From Onchidella celtica (taxonomy: Eukaryota; Mollusca; Gastropoda; Systellommatophora; Onchidiidae), in NCBI GenBank assembly GCA_963931925.1, contig OZ007570.1, positions 67,150,714 through 67,214,713 on the forward strand: a stretch of 64,000 bases of DNA. Direction: 5' to 3'. The position numbers and the translations under genes are program-made. The number at the start of each line of letters is the position of its first letter. Position 1 is the first letter of the stretch. The notes beneath the pieces are model-generated. The model had not been told where the DNA came from, did no database searches, and worked only from the letters and a program-made list of their open reading frames with translations. Of the stretch, positions 20,655 to 31,192 are shown in pieces.

Positions 20655-22921
20655 GCTCCTTCTTCCACTTTCTCTCCTTTTCGTTGTCTCTGTCTTTGTC
20701 TCTTTCTGCCTCTCTGTCTCTGTCTCTCTCTCTCTCTCTCTCTCTCCCTTTCTCTCCATCTCTCTTTCTCTCTTAAACTCTGTCTATCTCGATTTCTATA
20801 CCTTTTACCTGTTTCCTTTTTATTTCTTGCAGGTACGAGGTTATTAAGTGCGGGCCAGTGGAAAAACTCATTCGAAAACGAGACAATGCTGATGAAAACG
20901 CGCTTTATTTCGTGACTCTTGAAGAAATGTTTGATGTCATCCATCGTGCTCATGTGGCAACAGGTCGCGGGGGACGGGATCGAATGATTAAGGAAACCCA
21001 GCGAAAGTGGCCAACATCACCACGAAGAACTTGGAGCTTTTTAAGTCTCTTTGTGTGGAATGCCAAAAAGAAAAGAAAAAGGGCCATGACAAAAGGTATT
21101 GTTGTGCGACCAATTCTGAGCAAAGAATTTGCATCTCGAGTCCAAGTGGACCTTATTGACCTTCAGTCGATGACAAGAAATAGCTATAAGTGGATACTTG
21201 TTTACCAAGATCACTTGACTAAATTCTGCGTAATTCGCGCAACAAAAAGCAAGCGGCCAGCTGAGGTTGCAAGCCAGCTCTTGGATATTTCCTTTCTACT
21301 AGGGGCGCTTGCAATTCTCCAAAGTGACAATGGAACAGAATTCACAGCGCATGTGATTACTGAGTTAAAAGACCTTTGGCCGGATCTTGTCATGGTGCAT
21401 GGAAAGCCGCGTTATCCCCAAAGCCAGGGGTCTGTGGAGCGTGCAAATTGTGACATTAAGGACATGCTGGTGTCCTGGCTTGCAGACAACCAGACAGACG
21501 ACTGGGTAACTGGAATAAAATTCGTCCAATTCTACAAAAACTCTTCCCACCACGCAGGGATCAAACGCTCCCCGTACTCCGCTCTGTTCGGTGCAGATGC
21601 TCGAATCGGACTGACCTCATCCTCCCTTCCGTATGACGTTCTCAGTAGACGTGAGAAGGAAGAAGATCTTCAGGCATTTCTGGTCGACAAAGGCGCCTCA
21701 ACATCATTTCCCCAAGAACCGTCTTCTAATACCCCAGGGCCTTCTATCTCCAACATTCAAGGGCCCTCTACTTCAATCGCTTCAGGGCCTTCTACTTCCG
21801 TCACTCCAAGGCCGTCTACTTATGACACTCAAGAGCCTTCTACTTCCTTCACTCCAGGGCCTTCTACTTTCGTCACTCCAAGGCCTTCTACTTCCGACAC
21901 TCTAGAGCCTTCTACTTCCGTCACTCCCGTGCCTTCTACTTCCGTCACTCCAAGGCCTTCTACTTCCGACACTCTAGAGCCTTCTACTTCCGTCACTCCA
22001 GGGCCTTCTACTTCCGTCACTACGGGGCCTTCTACTTCCGTCACTCCAGAGCCTTGTACTTCCATCACTCCAGGGCCTTCTACTTCCGTCACTCCAGAAC
22101 CTTCTACTTCCGTCATTACGGGGCCTTCTACTTCCGTCACTACGGGGCCTTCTACTTCCGACACTCCAGAACCTTCTACTTCCGTCATTACGGGGCCTTC
22201 TACTTCCGTCACTACGGGGCCTTCTACTTCCGTCACTCCAGAACCTTCTACTTCCGTCACTACGGGGCCTTCTACTTCCGTCACTCCAGGGCCTTCTACT
22301 TTAATCACTCCAGGGCCTTCTACTTCCGACACTCCAGGGCCTTCTACTTCAATCACTCAAGAGCCGTCTACTTCGGTCACTTCAGGGCAGGCATCTTCCA
22401 ATACTCCAGAAGCTTTTTCATTGAATGCGCGATCTGCACGAATAAAGCGAAACCGCGAAGACGCTTACACCAATCAAGTAAACCAAGCAGAGAGAATGGT
22501 GAAACGAAGCCGGGTGGAACTTAAAGCTGGTGAACCTGGGGATAATGTAGCAGTTCCCATACCATTAGTCGATCGTGGTCGAGGAGATCCCCGAAATATT
22601 TTGGGGTTCATTGTCAACAGAGACCTGGAAACTGACTTGTACCAGATCGCTGTGAGAGCGGGTATCTTGGCTACGAATTATTCAAGAAACCAGTTTGATA
22701 TTTGTCCACAGAGACTACTAACGGAGGATGACGTTGAATTTGAGCACTCAGTAACACTTAGACAGGCTGTCAAAGTCCAGTCGCATACTGGCGGACAAGG
22801 TTTCGTTAAATGTAATTGCAATGGCCCCAAAAAATGTCCGAACAATCGTTGCAAATGCTTCAAAGCCAATGTCTTGTGCAACTCCAGATGCCATGCAAGT
22901 TCAACATGCAGAAACAAGTGA
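19543..22921 (+). CDS. Ginger transposase/integrase (KRBA2-like), two exons
   Basis: Exon 1 is 19543-19724 and exon 2 is 20833-22921. The AA|GTAAGT donor and cttgcag|G acceptor join in phase to give 756 residues. ATG 19543 has a good context (aaagaaATGg). In the integrase core the catalytic acids are D167 (QVDLIDL), D226 (QSDNGTEF) and E263 (GSVERAN). His98 and His101 begin an HHCC finger, but its CxxC is lost: a one-base shift near 21008 and a compensating one in the A-rich run near 21065-21085 replace about 25 residues. Residues about 356-582 are a Ser/Thr/Pro linker of 8-residue repeats. A GDNVAVPIP segment and a cysteine-rich tail follow. The protein should cut and join transposon ends in the nucleus. 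With the damaged finger it is probably inactive. The vertebrate protein KRBA2 is thought to derive from this lineage. Confidence 0.85.
19725..20832 (+). other. Transposase intron with (CT)n tracts and a LINE insertion
   Basis: This 1108-bp intron has consensus ends (GTAAGT, then a T-rich tract and CAG). It holds long CT runs at 19748-19940 and 20577-20775, a CTGT run and a CA run near 20630-20654, and an antisense LINE piece. Frames over the CT tracts are artefacts. Confidence 0.85.
19947..20523 (-). mobile_element. 5'-truncated LINE with TTATC tail, copy 1
   Basis: The minus-strand frame 20523-20212 encodes the end of a reverse transcriptase: SVLMYGVVCWGGNILQKDKN, NKINNLIKKASKICICDLPY, then SFIPSS. 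This aligns in order with the LINE at 34745-36165 (SIILFCITVWGGNAKEHKNK). The 3' UTR ends with CAAATTTCCTTGTACAAGGA, AATAAA and (TTATC)n at 19947-19970. It was inserted in the intron of the Ginger element. Confidence 0.8.
21718..22395 (+). repeat. 24-bp coding minisatellite in the transposase
   Basis: About 28 tandem units of 24 bp follow the pattern CCTTCTACTTCCGTCACT plus CCAGGG or variants. In frame they read PSTSVTPG-type repeats. Because 24 is divisible by 3, frames on other strands stay open and yield spurious proteins. Confidence 0.92.
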
Positions 22922-23164
22922 ATTCGCTTTAGTACCGTGTTGCAGATGCATTTTAATGTTTGACCAAACACATCAACAGAGATGGAGACACGTCGGATGT
23001 TTTATATTTACGTAGTTTAAATTGATTCAGGATCTTTTAAACAAAACTGTCAGTCACATTTTACTTTATACTCAATCAGAGATTTTATATTTACGTAAGT
23101 TTTTAACTGTTTCTAATTGAATAAAATGATACACACAGTTTTTTTTTTCTTCTTCTGACTTACA

Positions 23165-23290
23165 ACTCTCTCTCTCTCTCTCTCTTTCTCTCTGTCTCTC
23201 TTTCTCGCTTTCTCTCTTTTTCTCTTTCCCTCGCTCTCTCTCTCTCTGTCTCTCTCTCTCTCTGTCTCTCTCCTTTCCTCTCTGTGAGAG
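23165..23290. repeat. (CT)n microsatellite
   Basis: About 125 bp of CT/CTGT repeats near the right end of the Ginger element. Confidence 0.9.
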
Positions 23291-23607
23291 AGACCATATT
23301 ATTGACCCCCATATAAAAAACTGGTTCTCTGGTGTCAGAATAATATGACCAGTTTCTCCATGGCAACTTGCCGATCTGGGACTTAAAACTGATATAAGGA
23401 CAACAACAATCTCTGTCTATCATGTCCTTCAGAGAGGATCAGTAAATTCGTGTATTTACTGGCCATATTTTTCAGGAAATTCGCGTATTTCCTGATTTTT
23501 TTAGGGAATTCGTGAATTCCCCGAGTGAAACAGTAAGTTCATGAATTTACTAAAAATTTCAGGAAATTCGCGAATTTACTGGTTACGTAAATTTATTGTA
23601 ACATATA

Positions 23608-23990
23608 TTCCTCACTTGACATTTTCATGTGATTATCCCACAAGAACCGTTTGATCTTGTTATTCATAATATCTACATGGACACAGTGTGTCTATATAAA
23701 TGGGTACATTTCCTAGTTCCACCAAATCTACATGATAATTCACCACTTCATCGGTTTGGACAAGGACTTGTATGGCATTTGAGTTGTCACTACCTTAATT
23801 TACTGGATATAACTGGCCAGAAATGGTCATGTTGAGGGGTGTACAAAATAATGTGGACAGCTCTAAATAATCATGATGGTAATGAATAAGATAGCATGAG
23901 CTGGTAAGAATATTAGATATAAGTATTCGTTTTGTAATAACATTGTCGTGCTTAAATCTTTGTTGTGAATAAACTTCACTTCTTATAATA
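23608..23990. other. Non-coding stretch between Ginger and minisatellite
   Basis: No gene is supported. It may include the 3' flank of the minus-strand gene at 24369-25364. Confidence 0.35.
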
Positions 23991-23993
23991 TTA

Positions 23994-24357
23994 TAATGTA
24001 CCCAATGGCAAACATATGCAGCCGGAAGAAGCAATGAGTCAGTATACTGTACCCAATGGCAAACATATGCAGCCGGAAGAAGCAATGAGTCAGTATAATG
24101 TACCCAATGGCAAACATATGCAGCCGGAAGAAGCAATGAGTCAGTATAATGTACCCAATGGCAAACATATGCAGCCGAAAGAAGCAACGAGTCAGTATAC
24201 TGTACCCAATGGCAAACATATGCAGCCGAAAGAAGCAATGAGTCAGTATACTGTACCCAACGGCAAACATATGCAGCCGGAAGAAGCAATGAGTCAGTAT
24301 ACTGTACCCAATGGCAAACATATGCAGCCGAAAGAAGCAATGAGTCAGTATACTGTT
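23994..24357. repeat. 51-bp minisatellite, about seven copies
   Basis: The units contain GTACCCAATGGCAAACATAT followed by GCAGCCGGAAGAAGCAATGA and GTCAGTATA, and differ at only a few positions. A unit of 51 bp (17 codons) keeps several frames open on both strands. It starts right after the stop of the minus-strand gene, so it probably lies in that gene's 3' UTR or flank. The near-identity of the units suggests recent expansion. Confidence 0.93.
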
Positions 24358-24368
24358 CCTGATACCAG

Positions 24369-25364
24369 TCAGATTTTACTGGTATCTTCCAACCAGGAAT
24401 TTTGAGAGTCATTTTCGACAACTACACTTCTCAATAATTTGTCAAACAGTGGAAGTATCTCACTACAAATCCAGTAAGAAAAAATCAAATTTAGTGAATG
24501 GGCTGGCTCGGATTTGTTTCTCATTGAGCTTCTGGTGTAGCGCTGGAACAGAAATGTATATACAATTGCTAAGTTCTTTTAAAGTCATTCAGATTTACAA
24601 TATTCGATTGTTCAATGATTAGCAAATCTGTCCAATAGTGTTTGGCTATTTAAGAAAAAAAAAGGCAGAGGGAAATAAGAGTTCAAGTGTAAATCTAACG
24701 AGCAAAACTGAAACTGTGAATTCACTTACCACTGCAACATAGTCATATCCTGTGTTCTGAATTTTTAAGTTGCCTAAATTGGATCTTGTCTTGCAGAACC
24801 TTGGCACTAAAGTTCCTGAATAGTTCATCTCTCTAAAAAAAAAAAAAATGCACTGTACAAAGTCAGGCTGATAACAGTGATTATTAGTTTTCAAAAGCAA
24901 TCAACATCTTCCCTAACAGTAAACAGCAAAATCATTCTAAAATCAATAATGAAACTTCATATGGGATGTAACTTGGAAGTTAAGAAAGAACTATGCAAAA
25001 ATATGATATATTTTAAGACTTCATGCTTTCTAAACAATTGATGGCCTTGACGGAAAGCATGGACACGTATCATAAACTAAACTCTTGCATATAAAATAGT
25101 TTATCTTCTATCTAAGTCCTTTGAAAGTCGTTCAAATTTAGAGTATTCAGCTGGACAAACATGCTGTTTTGATATAAGACTGACTTATTCTTGATAAGAT
25201 TCAGGAACAATTGCCCCTTACCTCAAAAGACACAATATATTCAAATTTCCAGGCTATAGTGTGGTTACTAGCTATAGCCACGTTTAAAAGGATTGTATCA
25301 CAGATTGGCAAACGTCTGACCGGTAGAGAAGGAGGTGCTACTGCTGCTCTTGTTGATGATGAGT
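24369..25364 (-). CDS. Three 3' exons of an unrecognised host gene
   Basis: On the minus strand three segments with splice signals join in phase. Exon A is 25364-25222 (acceptor ttttgcag, donor GAG|GTAAGG). Exon B is 24828-24730 (acceptor at the tttttagag run, donor GTG|GTAAGT). Exon C is 24542-24369 (acceptor ctgttccag, ends TGA). A reads ..RRLPICDTILLNVAIASN.., B starts MNYSGTLVPRFCKTRSN and ends TGYDYVAV, C starts RYTRSSMRNKSEP and ends SWLEDTSKI. Together they give about 137 residues, with NVAIASNHTIAWKFEYIVSF and SLNLIFSYWICSEILPLF as mildly hydrophobic parts. I do not recognise the family. Exon A needs one base from an upstream exon, which I did not find. Only one frame of exon A is open, and phases match at both joins, which supports a real gene. 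Confidence 0.45.
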
Positions 25365-27175
25365 CTGCAAAAGTGTAGAAAAAATGAATTAAGTTTCAAC
25401 CGGCCTAATTATGTGTAGTGTAAGGTCAGTCCAGATTGATAATTTCAACAGAAAAGAAGTGTTGCTACAGATCTGTTCATGATAGTGGATCTAATTAAGG
25501 CATGATTCTGGCCTTACTATTACATGAAAAATGATAGACCCGATATTATTATTATGTGTAATTATCCAAAAAACACAATTTAATCAATGGAGAAAAAATG
25601 CATGAGATGCATGCAGTGATATGGATCTACACATCATGTTACATTATCTTTAAACCACATGTTAAGTGATTATATAAATTCTGATGCAAGACAGCCCCCC
25701 CCCCCCCCCACCCACCAATGTCTTGAGGGTTTTGATTCGCGAGAAAAAAGAGAATTCAAACCGCACTCTATTGTGTTGAAAAAAAGAAGAAAAAAAAAAG
25801 ACGTAAGTAAATGCAATCTTAGGAAGTTATGGAAGTGAGATGTCATGTAAAATAGCATACAATACTACATGTAATTTTTGTTTTCATGTGTACAACAAAT
25901 CATGTAGTATTTGCAGTAGTTTTAGTCCTCCTAAAATGAAGATCTCAGCCCTCATTTGTAGCCTCTGACATCAGAAAGTGATGAAGTTAACGCGGCCATT
26001 GTTTGAATACATTCATGTATGAAAAGGTGTGCTGCTGGCGTCTTATGTCATCTACAAATGAATTAATTGAAGTTTTAGCATATGATGTGGAAAGATAATT
26101 ATAAGTATTTGAGCGGTTCAACCAGCTGTGAAACTCATTGCTTGTATCTTTCTTAATTATTGTATTTATGTAGGCCAACATGATAAAAAATACCACGTTC
26201 TTAGTTAGCTCTTGATTACTGAGCAATACTGAAAGATCCGAATCATGTATGACGAAGCCGGAATGGTAAACAATAACTTTGGCCCGAGAGGCAGTGGTAT
26301 AGCGCGGGCCAAGACACAGTGTCGTGGGTTAACACCACTCGGGTCAAGGCAAGTATTTAATTGCATCCCCCTCCCTCATGACACCCCCACCCCCCCCCCC
26401 AACCCCTGGACCGTTAGCACGTGGCAAAGTTTATTTCCTGATATTATAATAATTGCAAAAACTGTATAGAATATTTGAACAATGGGAGATTTTGTGTCTG
26501 AGAGGGAGGGCGACAATTTCTTTTTGGATTTTTCATCGTCCTAGAAAAGAATTTAATGTCAATCTCTAAGTGTTTGGACGTAAATAAATGGGGGTTAGAT
26601 GCTTCGTATTTAACCCCACGAGAATGTTCTGTGATTTGTGTAAGACCTCAGTGATTTTCAAGCTTTGATGACAAGCAAACACTGCAAGCAAGATCCAAGA
26701 TCTTTTTAACCTGTCGGAATTAAATCAGGTAAGCCGAGGTGCATATATGCTACAAATTCTATTAAAACTTCTTATTTTTATGCGGAATAACAAGAGAAAT
26801 GTCAAACTCGAATGGCAGCTGATCAGTCGAAAGATGGATGAGAATCTCTTTAAACCCAGTCAAGCGGGGATTTATAACGAGACCAGAACAGTCTATTCAG
26901 ACGGGCAGTTAATCCAGGGACCAAAGTTTAATCTGTCCAAAGTTGGCTGAGATAAACGAAAAATACAATTTAATTTACATTCTATTTATAGAATTAATCC
27001 ATATAGCCGTGAATAACATCCTCTTATGCCTAAATTTTATGCAAATTTATCTGTAGCTATTACAACACAGACTTTCTCCTAAAGAAAATAAAGAATCATG
27101 CAAAATAATTAATTTCTTTTTAAGGGGGGGGGGGGGTGTCAGAATCAAATACAGTAAAAGGGAAATAACCTAATT
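25365..27175. other. AT-rich stretch, no assigned gene
   Basis: Poly-C tracts (25695-25709, 26387-26400) and A-runs are present. A small plus-strand frame near 26830-26950 (ends QGPKFNLSKVG) has no family I know. Upstream exons of the minus-strand gene at 24369-25364 may lie here. Confidence 0.35.
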
Positions 27176-27179
27176 AATA

Positions 27180-27365
27180 TGGCCTAGAATGGGATATCAA
27201 GATTAAATACGTTGGCCTCAGAGTAAAAGCCACTTTTGTGAAAACCCAAAATATCTATTAGAGTGGCCTTAAAGAGTGGGATATGCAGATTAAATACGTT
27301 GGCCTCAGAGTAAAAACCACTTTTGTGAAAAACCAGAATATCTATTAGAGTGGCCTTAAAGAATT
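27180..27365 (+). repeat. Tandem duplication of about 86 bp
   Basis: Two adjacent copies contain GATTAAATACGTTGGCCTCA, GAGTAAAAGCCACTTTTGTG (second copy GAGTAAAAACC) and ATCTATTAGAGTGGCCTTAA. They differ by a handful of substitutions. Confidence 0.85.
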
Positions 27366-28620
27366 GTCGTCTGCTATGTCAATTGTTAACTTTTAACAAA
27401 TTAGCATATAGGAAGTTAACAACCAAGTACAGAAATCTTCATATATTGATAATAATAAGACAAGTAAAAGTAAACATGTATAGTAGTAGCTAGTAAAGAG
27501 TTAAATAAAAGGCATTGGGTTTTGGGAGAAATATTAGCGCCCCAGTTTTAATTTGAAGAGGGGATTAGGTTTTCGCTCCCTTAATGAGCGTTAGAGGGCC
27601 CTCAGGGCCAGCGTAGGAATCGTGATGCAGTGCAAACCGGGCGGACAGTACTTGTTGTTTAATTCTAGACAGCCCGGCCGCTGTGAAAGGATCAGTGAAG
27701 TCCCACTAGAGAGGATTGTTGTTATAACGTACAGTACGTCTGGATGAAGATCTAGTCATCTATCCATAGCTGATTTGAGATCCACAATGCTTTTGTCCCT
27801 GTTCCCTGGCCTAGCGCCAGGGCAATCGTGAGTAATTTGTCTATTGATGACATCGACAATAAGGAGGTGAAGGACATGACTTTTATCCGATAGGAGAATG
27901 ATGGATCTACCGGAGAATGCAAGATGCAAAATATATATAGATCTAGACTCTAGCTGTGATTCCTAGAACAGCAACTAATATTAATGTGTGAATTATATAA
28001 CTGTGATTGAATTGTTTGGGTGAGGCTGGGAGTTACCAGCCCATCCTTGTATTACATTTAACTGTGCCGACGTCACTTCGACGGGCGAGACCTAGACCTA
28101 TAAATTTGAATCTAAATATCTGAGATGACCTTATGTCTCCAGAGACTATAGCAGTGTATTGATTGCCATACAGGAAGCAGACCAGATCTTAGATCTATAA
28201 TTATTATTTAGATAAATTAGCGAGAACAGAAGTTAAATGATTTTATAGGAAACCCTAGAGCTGGACTTGTAATGAAGTATTAATTGATTATGAAATTGAT
28301 GCTACTGATATTTATCATTACTACATATTATAGACTCTATCTCTAGTCGAAATTGTTAGTGAACTTAACGTAAATAAAATGTGGCCCTGCAGGTCCTGTT
28401 GTTGAATTTAATCCATTTTGTTTCTTAGTAATTGGCATGATATGGAAGTTAGGGTTAAACTTAATACCTCTCAATTAGAAATATGCAGTCGAACAAACAC
28501 ATACACAACATTATAACACCAGCAATGATAACAAGTAAATCCCATTCATAACAACTGGAGGTGACATCATAACACTAGGAATAGATCTAGGAATGGGTCT
28601 ATAACAGGGGGGGGGGGGAG
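27366..28620. other. Non-coding stretch
   Basis: No gene or known repeat is recognised, apart from a G-run at 28607-28618. Short GATCTAGA-like words recur, as elsewhere in this genome. Confidence 0.35.
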
Positions 28621-28804
28621 GGGAGGTGTGGATGGGTCCTGAAATCGAGTTTTGGGTTCAAAATATCGATTCTTGCATTTGTCGATTTTCGGAAGGTTCA
28701 ACCATTTGTATTTACGTTTTTGATACTCATTATTTTGACCTAGCTAAACCTTTTTCCATAAAAAAAAACAAGACTTTCATGGGAGAGGGTCGAGTAAAAT
28801 ATAA

Positions 28805-28960
28805 TCACATTCGCTTCCAATCGAAGAAAATACGATATAATTGCCAGTTCATTAGACACAATGAAACGGAAAAGGTTGTGGCAGCAGTCCGAGAAAAAGC
28901 AACGCCAGGAGAAGGAAGCAGAGGAGGGTGGACCTGCTTACCAGGCAGGAATGTATTGAG
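28805..28960 (+). pseudogene. Possible transposase C-terminus (MULE-like), fragment
   Basis: A frame ending at TGA 28958-28960 reads FASNRRKYDIIASSL, then MKRKRLWQQSEKKQRQEKEA and EEGGPAYQAGMY. A basic run followed by EG-x-Y-x-AG-aromatic at the very end recalls the C-termini of some Mutator-like transposases in invertebrates. This is pattern memory only; no catalytic core is visible upstream. Confidence 0.25.
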
Positions 28961-29440
28961 ACATTTGGTAAACATTCAGACACTTTTTTCAGCCAAAAAA
29001 CCTTTGCAAATTTTCAAACGCGTTTTTCTCAAAATTTACTTTTTTTACGTTAATTTCCTAATTACTTTTTAAAAAACTATTTTGTTGGATTTTGGTGAAA
29101 AATTGCGCTATAACATCTTTATATTGTGTACTAAAAAGATTAGTATCCACGTTTGAGTATCTTTTATAGTTTTTGAGAAATCTATCATTTTTGTGGTGAA
29201 AAATCAAGAAAAATGCTTACGCGCTATATACAATTTTCAGACTTTCGTAGAAAAACATCTATCAAAGATATCCAAATAAAAATAATAACATGTCTTTATT
29301 ATGTATTGAAATATAAGCATACCAGATTTCAAGATCATTTGTTGAAAAATGACGGAGACTTTAGGTTTTAAAAATAGCTGTTTATTATCCGTCGGTCCAG
29401 TCACCTTGGTCCTCACCCCTCCTTGGATTTTTAAGACGAA
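28961..29440. other. AT-rich non-coding stretch
   Basis: T-rich sequence with AAAAATC and TTTTGAGAAA words; no supportable feature. Confidence 0.4.
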
Positions 29441-29444
29441 GAAA

Positions 29445-29530
29445 CTCTTTCTCTCTCTCTTTCTCTTTTTCTCTCTCACTCTTTCTTTCTCCTTGTGTCT
29501 CTTCTCTTTTGCTCTCTGACGAGAGAGAGC

Positions 29531-29600
<70 letters not shown>
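29445..29600. repeat. (CT)n/(GA)n microsatellite pair
   Basis: A CT-rich tract (29445-29518) is followed directly by a GA tract (29520-29599), so the two halves can pair as a hairpin. Confidence 0.85.
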
Positions 29601-29602
<2 letters not shown>

Positions 29603-29859
29603 TGAATGAAAAAAAATTAATATAATTGAGCCATTGTTTGCACTGCGTCTACTTTCTGGTGTTGAGGCAATATCATTAATCAATAATCCCAACTGCAGTT
29701 AGGAATTGGACTTGCTCCATCCCTGGGCCTTCCCTCACGAACGATCTTTCTGCCTCAATGAATCGATGAATGAACAGAAACATAGCTGGCAATCACGCTG
29801 CACGTGACAGTTCGCAAACTGATTTCAACTAATGCCTTTAATTTCTAGTTATTTCACTA

Positions 29860-30655
29860 ACAACAACAACAACAGCAACAGCAACAGCAGCAACAACAGC
29901 AAACACAAACACCAACAGCAAATAAAAACCACAGCAGCAAATCACCACAACAACAGCAGACAGCAAAAACAACAACGGCAAACAGCAAACAACAACAGCA
30001 AACATCAACAGCAAACAACGGCAAACAACAACAACAACAACAGCAGCAAACAACAACAACAGCAAACAACGGCAAACAACAACAACAACAACAGCAGCAA
30101 ACAACAACAACAGGAAACAACGGCAAACAACAGCAATAACAACAACAGCAAACATCAACAGCAAACAACGGCAAACAACAACAACAACAACAGCAGCAAA
30201 CAACAACAGCAAACAAAAACAACAACAGCAGCAAACAAAAACAACAACAACAACAGCAAACATCAACAGCAAACAAAAACAACATCAGCAGCAAACAACA
30301 ACAACAGCAAACATCAACAGCAAACAAAAACAACAACGGCAGCAAACAACAACAGCAAACATCAACAGCAAACAAAAACAACAACGGCAGCAAACAACAA
30401 CAACAGCAAACATCAACAGCAAACAAAAACAACAACAGCAGCAAACAACAACAGCAAACAACAGCAAACAACAACAACAACAGCAGCAAACAACAACAAC
30501 AGCAACCATCAACAGCAAACAACAGCAAACAAGAACAACAACAACAGCAAACATCAACAGCAAACAACAACAACAACAGCAGCAAACAACAACAACAGCA
30601 AACATCAACAGCAAACAAAAAGAACAACAACAACATCAAACAACAACAACAACAA
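29860..30655 (+). repeat. CAA/CAG array, about 0.8 kb
   Basis: Nearly pure CAA and CAG triplets are interrupted by ATCAACAGCAAACAAAAACA-like higher-order units that repeat every few dozen bases. The frames (poly-N/Q/T on plus, poly-C/L/V on minus) are consequences of the repeat and carry no domain. Confidence 0.93.
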
Positions 30656-30659
30656 CTGC

Positions 30660-30905
30660 TCGCCTCTCGTGCCAAGGGTCCCGGGTTCGAAAGGAAGTGT
30701 TGGAAGTTTGGGATTTTTCTCATATTTTCGTTTCCCTGATTCTATTGAGGGGTAGGATCGAGTACCTAGTCTTCTCGGATAAGGACGAAAAAATTCGGAG
30801 GGCCCGTGTGCACGTTGCGCACGTTAAAGATACCTTGGCAGTTGGAAATCGTAAAGAGCAGGCCGAACAGGCCGCTGCCCGGGCAAAATTAAATTAAATT
30901 CATCT
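30660..30905 (+). mobile_element. SINE-like element (B box present)
   Basis: GGTCCCGGGTTCGAAAGG at 30676-30693 resembles an RNA polymerase III B box (GGTTCGAA). A GC-rich body with CGTGTGCACGTTGCGCACGT and GAGCAGGCCGAACAGGCC follows, then an AAATTAAATTAAATT tail at 30886-30900. The expected A-box half is replaced by the CAA array. The composition fits a tRNA-derived SINE; I cannot name the family. Confidence 0.45.
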
Positions 30906-30954
30906 CTACCAGTCCCTCCCCCCCCCTCATCCCCCCCCCCCCCCCCAAAAAAAA

Positions 30955-31192
30955 AAACGCCGACCGGCGCTGCACTGTGGCGACGACGTGCCTGCTCCAG
31001 TTATAACTGGGCTGCAATGGCACAAAGGCAAAATTTCCCAAATGGGATTAAAGAGTTATACAAATACAAATACAAATACAAACAACAACAAAAATAGCAA
31101 ACAACAACAACAACATCAAACAACAACAACAAACAACAACAGCAAACAACAAACAACAACAATAAACAACAATAACAACCGCCTAACCGCCC
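30955..31192 (+). repeat. Possible SINE 3' piece with ATACAA/CAA tail
   Basis: GACCGGCGCTGCACTGTGGC, then a run of ATACAA units and CAA triplets. A GC-rich core followed by a simple A-rich tail is typical of SINE 3' ends, and its head may be the neighbouring element. This is inference only. Confidence 0.35.

Larger units (their letters stand above)
19103..23603 (+). mobile_element. Ginger-type DNA transposon, nearly complete
   Basis: The ends are TGTTACAGTAAATTTACGTA on the left and its near-perfect complement ending at 23603 on the right. The inverted repeats are about 140 bp and full of short dyads such as AGGAAATTCGCGAATTTCCT. A 4-bp duplication TATA flanks the element (19099-19102 and 23604-23607). 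The left duplication shares two bases with the TGTA of the neighbouring copy, so this element inserted directly at the edge of the older one. It carries a two-exon transposase gene, a (CT)n-rich intron with a captured LINE piece, and more CT repeats before the right end. Confidence 0.88.

Noticed and set aside
21829-22524. Minus-strand frame with EVEGPGVT repeats and plus-strand frame with FRHSRTFYF repeats
   Set aside because: They are shadows of the 24-bp minisatellite within the Ginger transposase, whose unit length keeps other frames open.
26747-26950. A 67-codon frame ending QGPKFNLSKVG
   Set aside because: There is no recognised family, no splice partner and no codon support.
30676-30693. 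A tRNA gene at the B-box-like word
   Set aside because: No A box, anticodon stem or cloverleaf can be drawn; it fits a SINE fragment better.
29832-30755. A 307-codon plus-strand frame rich in Asn/Gln and long Cys/Leu/Val frames on the minus strand
   Set aside because: They follow directly from CAA/CAG triplets; no domain, splice signal or start context supports a gene.
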